Assembly (NCBI GenBank): GCA_025351545.1
Contig: JANXVQ010000012.1
Span: 1 to 8,343 of the forward strand
Source: Spirosoma sp.
Lineage (GTDB): Bacteria > Bacteroidota > Bacteroidia > Cytophagales > Spirosomataceae
Direction: 5' to 3'
Length of the DNA stretch: 8,343 nucleotides
Part shown: positions 1 through 4,665 of the stretch, in pieces
Position numbering within the stretch: the first letter of the stretch is position 1
Layout of the letters: each line of letters opens with the position of its first letter
Notes under the pieces: generated by a model
Databases searched by the model: none
The model's input: the letters and a program-made list of their open reading frames with translations, nothing else
Told to the model about the DNA's origin: nothing
Position numbers and translations under genes: made by a program

Positions 1-213
1 CTCTTCCATGTGCTTTCCGGATGCCCCGTAAAACTTACCGGCAGCCGCAGCACTACCGCCATGACCGGGATCAATCACATCATCGAACGTATTAGCAGCC
101 TGTGCTTTCAAATTTAGGTTCATAAGGGTAAGGAGTAAGGGTTGCCGGTTTCGATACGTCGCATTAGTAGTTAGTGAAAGCCGGTTCTTCAATCTGACTC
201 CCAAAAAAGACAT
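1..213 (-). CDS. Probable N-acetylmuramoyl-L-alanine amidase, N-terminal part only (runs off left edge)
   Basis: Partial gene; 71 codons are visible from the ATG at 213-211. The frame shows a hydrophobic stretch (LLLTLMNLNL, residues ~45-54) ending in KAQA, which looks like a Sec signal peptide, then VIDPGHGG at residues ~46-53 counted from the second ATG's upstream frame, i.e. about 30-37 residues after the hydrophobic core begins being read from 150. The DPGHGG block is the first zinc-ligand motif of Amidase_3 enzymes, and the paired Glu at the window edge (after GKHM), 19-20 residues past the His, fits the second ligand in the longer-loop members of that family. Such enzymes cut the MurNAc-L-Ala bond of peptidoglycan in the periplasm. 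The start is uncertain: the ATG at 213 gives an unusually long positively charged N-region, while the ATG at 123-121 would lose most of the signal peptide. The catalytic core beyond the first motif is outside the window, so the family call rests on one motif plus spacing. Confidence 0.5.
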   Translation of the reverse strand, partial: MSFLGVRLKNRLSLTTNATYRNRQPLLLTLMNLNLKAQAANTFDDVIDPGHGGSAAAAGKFYGASGKHMEE

Positions 214-252
214 AACACGATCGATTTTACCTATCGGGAAACGCAGGGAAAA

Positions 253-567
253 TCAGCACGTAGCACAGGCGGAAGCAGCGTATGCAACTGATTGAGTTTG
301 ATTGAGTTGGATACTTATTAAAATCAGCGAAATACGGCCCCGCCACAGTGGCCTTATATTGTACATTGCATGAGGACGCACTGTATTATAGGCATTATTT
401 TCAATCGCTTCAGCAACTGGTGAAAAAGAAAGAAAACCACGAGCCAATTTACGGGCTAATAAGACCATGTTTAAGGCTTCCGACGTTCTTTTAGCCTGCA
501 TCGTTTGGTGCAGTGACCAGCCGACAGGCCGTTCCCTCAGCGAGTTGATCAGGCTTACTAACGATTT
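253..567 (-). pseudogene. IS3-family transposase (OrfB, integrase core) remnant
   Basis: The minus frame is open from 567 to a TGA at 253-255 but has no proper start. Around 561-430 it reads PVGWSLHQTM then SEALNMVLLARKLARG, which resembles the IS3 OrfB segment VVGWs...M...l..ALnMAl..R.p..G that normally leads into HSDRGSQY. That catalytic Asp motif is missing. The frame instead jumps to VAEAIENNAYNTVRPHA (about 421-367), matching the C-terminal AI..YNtvRPHa block of the same family. An internal deletion has therefore removed the second catalytic Asp and the Glu. The last ~30 codons (IRPLWRG onward) show nothing recognisable. It overlaps the serine-recombinase remnant in another frame and cannot encode a working transposase. 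Recognition is by motif wording only; an alignment to IS3 OrfB proteins would settle it. Confidence 0.6.
289..308. repeat. Tandem duplication of a 10-bp unit
   Basis: The unit TGATTGAGTT occurs twice without a gap (289-298 and 299-308). It lies in the unrecognisable tail of the transposase remnant. It is most simply a slippage duplication in decaying DNA; a role as an insertion footprint is possible but unsupported. Confidence 0.5.
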
Positions 568-809
568 TCAGGTGAAGGGGATTGTCAAGGATGTCTTTCA
601 GGGAGCTGCCTAATCGGTCTAATTGCCAGACCACCAGAGTGTTACCCTGCTGCAAGAGTTTCTTTACCTCATTTGGTTCTGACCGTCCGGCTACGGTGCC
701 ACTGATCTTGCCGGTCAGTATCGTTTCACAGCCCTCTCCGCGAAGCAAATCCTCCTGGGCCATCCAATATCTGATCATGGGTTGAGACACGGGCACAACC
801 AATCAACAT
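491..809 (-). pseudogene. Serine recombinase (resolvase/invertase) N-terminal domain, frameshifted and truncated
   Basis: From the ATG at 809-807 the frame reads MLIGCARVSTHDQILD, the classic resolvase start carrying the nucleophile Ser9 and Arg7. About one extra base near 758-761 then breaks it. The adjacent minus frame continues the family pattern: QEDLLRGEGC, KISGTVAGR, QQGNTLVVWQLDRLGSSLKDIL. In the DRLGR motif the second Arg (Arg71 in gamma-delta resolvase numbering) is Ser here, so a catalytic residue is also lost. Homology fades after DNPLHLK near 570, where IS3-like sequence begins in another frame; the rest of the catalytic domain, the long helix E and the DNA-binding domain are absent. 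The reading frame ends at a TAA at 491-493. Intact relatives of about 180-200 residues resolve or invert DNA and usually travel with transposons or plasmids. Frameshift, lost Arg and truncation together make this a dead gene. Confidence 0.8.
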
Positions 810-840
810 ATCGTAAGAAAACCTGACAGGTTGTCAAGAC
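810..840 (-). promoter_or_regulatory. TGACA-N3-TGTCA inverted repeat with TTGACA box just upstream of the dead recombinase
   Basis: A perfect 5-bp inverted repeat with a 3-bp spacer (TGACA GGT TGTCA) lies at 824-836. On the minus strand it overlaps TTGACA (837-832), followed after 16 bases by TACGAT (815-810), which abuts the recombinase ATG at 809. This resembles a sigma70-type promoter of the kind found outside Bacteroidota, overlapped by an operator- or recombinase-binding-like site. The -10 box is poor and its distance from the ATG would require a leaderless transcript, so the promoter reading is weak; the inverted repeat itself is plain in the sequence. Confidence 0.3.
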
Positions 841-881
841 ACTTGCCGTTGATTTACTGGTCGCCCGGCGACCCGGCAAGT
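841..881. repeat. Nested inverted repeat (8-bp outer arms, 6-bp inner hairpin)
   Basis: The outer arms ACTTGCCG (841-848) and CGGCAAGT (874-881) are perfect inverted copies. Between them lies a second perfect hairpin, GTCGCC C GGCGAC (860-872). The right outer arm can also pair with 885-889 (GGCAA-N5-TTGCC, 875-889), so alternative folds are possible. There is no T-tract on either strand, so it is not a standard intrinsic terminator. It lies between the end of the SusCD operon and the dead recombinase, where a recombination site or a degenerate terminator would be expected. Confidence 0.5.
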
Positions 882-894
882 TTATTGCCTATTT

Positions 895-913
895 CGGGCC
901 AGATTAACGCCCG
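895..913. repeat. Short hairpin, 5-bp arms
   Basis: CGGGC (895-899) and GCCCG (909-913) are inverted copies separated by 9 bases. On its own this could be chance. It is listed because it lies in a run of inverted repeats from 824 to 1018. Confidence 0.3.
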
Positions 914-932
914 CTACTCTACTAATCGACCG

Positions 933-962
933 TGGGCAAGAAATCGTACGATTTCTTGCCCA
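933..962. repeat. Perfect 30-bp palindrome
   Basis: The strand reads identically in both directions from 933 to 962: half-site TGGGCAAGAAATCGT followed by its exact reverse complement, centred on the GTAC at 946-949. As RNA from either strand it would form a 13-bp stem with a GUAC loop. It lies 88 bases downstream of the oxidoreductase stop codon, where an operon terminator could be, but no T-tract follows on either strand. A transcription-end hairpin without a U-tract, a dimeric protein-binding site, or the end of a mobile element are all possible. A perfect match over 15 bp per arm is not a chance event in a window this size. Confidence 0.75.
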
Positions 963-986
963 TACCTCGTAACTCTTTGATTATCT

Positions 987-1018
987 GTACGAAATGTTTT
1001 TGGTGGAACATTTCGTGC
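987..1018. terminator. Hairpin 33 bases after the operon's last stop codon; possible terminator
   Basis: The arms GTACGAAATGTT (987-998) and AACATTTCGTGC (1007-1018) pair over 11 of 12 positions around an 8-base loop. The odd position is a G.U pair in plus-strand RNA and a C.A mismatch in minus-strand RNA. It is the first structure met by transcripts leaving the oxidoreductase gene, so termination or 3'-end protection of the operon mRNA is the likely role. It lacks the U-tract of a textbook terminator. It shares the string GTACGA with the palindrome at 933-962, so the two may be related repeats. Confidence 0.4.
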
Positions 1019-1050
1019 GAATGTGGACGACGCCCTTATAACGTTTGCCG

Positions 1051-2400
1051 TCAGATCTTTGGCTCCCAGCCTTTTTCGTAGTCGCGGCCCCACAACTTTT
1101 GAGCGTCTTTGTCGCCGAGGATGTGGCCGTTTTTTGGATCGATGTGCAAATCGCGACCAACGCGCCAGGCAATATTGCCCAACTGCATGGCTACCACGCT
1201 CTTATATCCTATTTCAACGTCGCAGTTTGGACGACGATTTGTTTTGATGGCGTCGAGAAAGTCCATCACGTGGAGGTTATCCATGCCCAGGCTGGGGCTG
1301 GCAGTGTTGCGGCCCTGCACGTCACTTTCACCCTCAGTCACTGATTTTACGTCCTTAATCAGCTTGCCGTCCAGATCGTACACTTTATAGCTGTCACCAC
1401 CGGTGTCTAAACTCCCGTTTTCGCCGTAGAAAATAATGCCCCGGTCCAGCCCTTCGATTTTCCGGCCGTTCGAGCTGCGAGACTCCCACATCAGCGACAC
1501 CCTGCCCGGATAATCCATAGTGATAATCTGCGTATCGGGCGTTTCCCAATCGTCTTTGAACTCGTACCGCCCACCCACCGAACTGACGCGGGTAGGAAAA
1601 TCGACACCAAGCCCCCATCGGGCCACGTCAACCTCATGGGTGCCATTGTTCAGGGCTTCGCCGGTGCCCCAGTGCCAGAACCAGTGCCAGTCGTAGTGAA
1701 TTAATCCTTCTTTATACGGCATTCTCGGTGCGGGACCCTGCCACAAATCATAGTCCAGCCAGGTCGGCACCGTGCCCGGCTTCAGTACTGTGGCTTTTCG
1801 TTTGTTAGTGTACCACGTTTTGGCCAGATATACGCGTCCGATAATGCCGCTGTGAAGTTGTTCGATACCCTGCTTCAGCACGGGAGCCGAGCGCCGTTGA
1901 GCCCCCATCTGCACCACGCGGTTATACTTGCGGGCGGCTTCAATAGCCATTTCGCCTTCGCGGGGATTATGGCTCAATGGCTTTTCGACATACACGTGTT
2001 TACCAGACTGGCAGCCCATGATCGCCAGGGGAGCGTGCCAGTGGTCGGGCGTGGCGATGTAAATGGCATCGATAGATTTGTCTTCCATTACCCGGCGGCA
2101 GTCTTTTTCAGATTTGGGAGTAAGGGTCTGTTTGGTTTTCAGGATAGTCTGAATCGCTTTCGGAATGGCCCGCTCGTCCACGTCGCAGACCGTGCCTATC
2201 TCGGCGTTTTTCTGACCAGCGAACGTACCGCCCATGCTGTTACCCCGACTGTTGACCCCAATGGTTGCTACCCGAATCAGTTCATTCGCGCCGATAATGC
2301 GGTTGTAGCTTTTGGCGCTGAATCCATATGCAGACCCGCCCACAACCACACCAGCCGAACTGGCGGCTACTTTTCTAATAAATTCACGTCTGTTTTGCAT
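1051..2400 (-). CDS. Gfo/Idh/MocA-family oxidoreductase with Tat signal
   Basis: A 449-residue NAD(P)-dependent sugar-type dehydrogenase, probably periplasmic. The N-terminus carries a twin-arginine motif (NRREFIRK, residues 3-10) followed by a small-residue hydrophobic stretch (to ~27), which also supports the start at 2400. The Rossmann fold begins at IRVATIGVNSRGN (42-54); the second Gly of the usual GxGxxG is Asn. ATPDHWHAP (116-124) and EKP (139-141) follow, Lys140 being the conserved catalytic/cofactor lysine of the family. The C-terminal domain has WHWFWHWGTGE (238-248) and GTHEVDVARW (253-262), whose His255 and Asp258 sit at the usual active-site positions. Length is normal. It is last in the operon, 9 bases after the DUF1080 gene. 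Family members oxidise hydroxyls on sugars and inositols. Pairing with DUF1080 suggests glycoside 3-dehydrogenation, but the substrate and oxidised carbon are inferred. Export with bound NAD(P) leaves the cofactor's reoxidation unexplained. Confidence 0.93.
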   Translation of the reverse strand: MQNRREFIRKVAASSAGVVVGGSAYGFSAKSYNRIIGANELIRVATIGVNSRGNSMGGTFAGQKNAEIGTVCDVDERAIPKAIQTILKTKQTLTPKSEKDCRRVMEDKSIDAIYIATPDHWHAPLAIMGCQSGKHVYVEKPLSHNPREGEMAIEAARKYNRVVQMGAQRRSAPVLKQGIEQLHSGIIGRVYLAKTWYTNKRKATVLKPGTVPTWLDYDLWQGPAPRMPYKEGLIHYDWHWFWHWGTGEALNNGTHEVDVARWGLGVDFPTRVSSVGGRYEFKDDWETPDTQIITMDYPGRVSLMWESRSSNGRKIEGLDRGIIFYGENGSLDTGGDSYKVYDLDGKLIKDVKSVTEGESDVQGRNTASPSLGMDNLHVMDFLDAIKTNRRPNCDVEIGYKSVVAMQLGNIAWRVGRDLHIDPKNGHILGDKDAQKLWGRDYEKGWEPKI

Positions 2401-2409
2401 GGAACTGAA

Positions 2410-3126
2410 TTATAATGCGTTGATTTTAACGTTTCTGAACGAGACGGCATGCCCATGTTCCTGTAGGAGAATATGGCCTTTTGCCACCGTACCGAAAGCC
2501 GGTACGGCCTTATTGAATTTACTGCCGGCAACGGCTTCGGTGAAAGCAGGATTACCCCGCGTAAATTCCAGGATTTTAACCCCGTTCAGCCAGTGCTGCA
2601 CCCGATTTCCTTTGGCCACGATGCGTACCGTGTTCCATTGACCCGGCTTGTTTACTTTTTTCAGCCCGGCTACCGGTGGCAACACGTCGTAGAAGGAACC
2701 CGTCAGGTGATTCTCCTTTTTATTGTCCTCCGCCAGGCTATCGTCCAGAAACTGGTATTCCATGCCTAGATTTCCGCCAGTTTCGTAGGTAGTGTAAAAG
2801 TATTTGACGCCACTATTACCCTCTGATTCGAGGTTATAATCCAGTGTTAGTTCAAAGTCAGTGTACTGGTTTACACTGACAATGTCCCCTCCTTTAGCTC
2901 CTTTTTTGGCCGTCAGTGTACCATTTTCGACTACCCAGCCAGCTGGCACGGGTTTGCCGCCGGGGGTTGTCCATCCGGTGGTGCCAACCCCGTTGAAGAG
3001 TAATACCCACCCGTTTTTTTTCTCGGCGGCCGTGAGGGTATTGGCGGGCTGGGCACACACAGTAGTCGTCAGCAGCGTTAAGGCGACCAGGCTACTGAAA
3101 AGCCATTGTCTCAGTGGTTTTTTCAT
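2410..3126 (-). CDS. Secreted DUF1080 protein (3-keto-disaccharide hydrolase family)
   Basis: A 238-residue exported protein made of one DUF1080 (PF06439) domain, a concanavalin-like beta-sandwich family now linked to cleavage of 3-keto-glycosides. A Sec signal peptide occupies residues 1-25 (KK..R, then LVALTLLTTTV), probably cut after VCA. Cys24 does not sit in a proper lipobox (Val at -1), so I favour a soluble periplasmic protein over a lipoprotein. Family landmarks run in order: GWVLLFNG (39-46), W..ENGTL (64-71), GGDIVS (79-84), FEL.LDY (91-97), NSGVKY (104-109), EYQFLDD (123-129), GSFYDV (143-148), GQWNTVRI (162-169), HWLNG (178-182) and ILLQEHG with FRNVKI (219-235). The domain looks complete. 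The start lies 5 bases after the susD-type stop and the stop 9 bases before the dehydrogenase, so it is surely co-transcribed. It probably acts on the keto-product of that dehydrogenase; the exact reaction is inferred. Confidence 0.93.
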   Translation of the reverse strand: MKKPLRQWLFSSLVALTLLTTTVCAQPANTLTAAEKKNGWVLLFNGVGTTGWTTPGGKPVPAGWVVENGTLTAKKGAKGGDIVSVNQYTDFELTLDYNLESEGNSGVKYFYTTYETGGNLGMEYQFLDDSLAEDNKKENHLTGSFYDVLPPVAGLKKVNKPGQWNTVRIVAKGNRVQHWLNGVKILEFTRGNPAFTEAVAGSKFNKAVPAFGTVAKGHILLQEHGHAVSFRNVKINAL

Positions 3127-3131
3127 AGGGG

Positions 3132-4640
3132 CTAATATCCGGAATTTTGCTTGATTTTTCCGGGATTGGACTGAATAACCTGTAGAGGGATTGGAAAGAG
3201 CAGCATATTGTCGCTCCAGGCGGTAGGGTTAAAGCCGGTTTGTTCCTGCTGTTCCTTGGTCATAACGGCTTTGGCCCGCTCCGTTCGGACGAGGTCAAAC
3301 CAGCGGTGATTTTCAAAGGCCAGCTCAACCCGTCGCTCTTTTTCGATAGCCAGTAAAAAGTCGGCATCCGATCCAAACGGTGCGTAATCGGGTAGGATGC
3401 TCGCACTCCCACCGGTACTGTTTCTGGCCCGCTGCCGGATTTTGTTCAAGTAGGTGAGGGCGGTTGCCTGTTGCTTACCCTGCCGAACCAGACTCTCAGC
3501 ATACAGCAGATAAATGTCGGCCAGCCGCAGTTCGATCCAATTGTTGTCGTTGTCAGAACCCGCGAACGACACATCGTAATATTTCTTCACGTACTTCTCG
3601 TTAACAGCACTGCCACCCGGTGCGGAAATGTAGCCGTCGCCCATTGAGATAGTTTTGCGGGGGTCGCCCACTTCATAGGCACCGGACATACTCGGTGTTG
3701 GGGCGTTGAACCCGCCTTTGTCGCCTACCAGCACGATTTCCTTGTTAGAAAAACGGGGAGCAAAATCGTTATTCCAAGGGCTGCCCGTATTGGTGCCGCC
3801 CTTTTTATACTGCACTTCAAACAACGATTCCTGGCCGTTTTTCTTTGTCACGTCGAACACCGTTTTGTAGTCGGCAGCGAGCGAATACTGTGGGTTATTG
3901 ATAACTTCCAGTGCTTTAGCTTCCGCCAGGGCGTAATATGACGCGCCTTTTTTGAGAGGATATCCAGCCATCGTCATATATACTTTAGCCAGCAGCCCTT
4001 TGGCCCCGCCCACCGTTACGCGGCCTTTATCAACGGCCGCGTAGGAAGCCGGCAAATTGGCTTCCGCGAATTTCAGATCATCGACAATGAAATCATAAAT
4101 CTCCGGTGCGGGCGTTCGCCCCAGGGTATAAGACTCACTGACTGACAGTTGCTTATCAACTTTTGGTATGTCGCCATAAACGCGCACTAACCAGAAATAT
4201 GTCAATGCTCGGATAAACCGGGCTTCGGCTTTGTACTGTTCTTTCAGTTTGGGGTCCGTGAAGGATACCGCGTCGATTTTATCCAGAACGATGTTCGTTC
4301 GCAGAATGGTATTGTAGCTGTTATTCCAGACACTCAGGACAAAGCCATTGTCTGAGAGCATTACATCCCCGAAGTTATCAATGGATGTCATGTCTTTGGA
4401 ATTGCCCGGCACCCATGAAAACGTCGTATTGTCCGAGCGAACTTCGCCCATGTAGATAAATACTTGATTATACATCGCTCGCAGGGAGGTGTATGGCGAC
4501 ATCACCGCCTGATTCATGTCCTGCTGAGTCTTGTAGAATATCCCCGCGTTCATCTCTGAGATGGGCTGGAGATCAATAAATTCTTTGTTGCATGCGAACG
4601 AAATCGTCAGCAGCACAGCCAGTATGGTAAATCGTGTCAT
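3132..4640 (-). CDS. SusD/RagB-family outer-membrane glycan-binding lipoprotein
   Basis: A 502-residue lipoprotein that forms the surface lid of the SusC transporter and binds the glycan before import. The N-terminus has a short hydrophobic signal (FTILAVLLTISFA) and a lipobox-type Cys17 followed by NKEFIDLQP, the usual SusD opening. The TPR-like body includes EARFIRALTYFWLVRVYGDIP. The C-terminal SusD domain shows RLADIYLLYAESL (372-384), ERRVELAFENHRWFDLVR (435-452) and the closing LFPIP...NPGKIKQNSGY (481-502), so the protein is full length. The start codon lies 25 bases after the SusC stop, and the stop lies 5 bases before the DUF1080 gene. No Shine-Dalgarno sequence is visible before the ATG, which is normal for Bacteroidota. 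The ligand cannot be predicted from sequence because binding residues vary between SusD proteins. Confidence 0.96.
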   Translation of the reverse strand: MTRFTILAVLLTISFACNKEFIDLQPISEMNAGIFYKTQQDMNQAVMSPYTSLRAMYNQVFIYMGEVRSDNTTFSWVPGNSKDMTSIDNFGDVMLSDNGFVLSVWNNSYNTILRTNIVLDKIDAVSFTDPKLKEQYKAEARFIRALTYFWLVRVYGDIPKVDKQLSVSESYTLGRTPAPEIYDFIVDDLKFAEANLPASYAAVDKGRVTVGGAKGLLAKVYMTMAGYPLKKGASYYALAEAKALEVINNPQYSLAADYKTVFDVTKKNGQESLFEVQYKKGGTNTGSPWNNDFAPRFSNKEIVLVGDKGGFNAPTPSMSGAYEVGDPRKTISMGDGYISAPGGSAVNEKYVKKYYDVSFAGSDNDNNWIELRLADIYLLYAESLVRQGKQQATALTYLNKIRQRARNSTGGSASILPDYAPFGSDADFLLAIEKERRVELAFENHRWFDLVRTERAKAVMTKEQQEQTGFNPTAWSDNMLLFPIPLQVIQSNPGKIKQNSGY

Positions 4641-4665
4641 TGCCCGGAAGATTAAATGGAAGTGA

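Noticed and set aside
582..785. 67-codon plus-strand open frame across the recombinase remnant
   Set aside because: Antisense to clear recombinase wording, with no motif of its own.
933..1018. The two palindromic elements as a CRISPR or tandem array
   Set aside because: They share only a short GTACGA core; there are no repeated units with regular spacers.
1852..2415. 187-codon plus-strand open frame opposite the oxidoreductase
   Set aside because: It lies wholly antisense to a well-supported gene and shows no family motif; it is a frame shadow.
2410..3126. DUF1080 protein as a lipoprotein through Cys24
   Set aside because: The residue before Cys is Val, which breaks the lipobox; a signal peptidase I site after VCA fits better.
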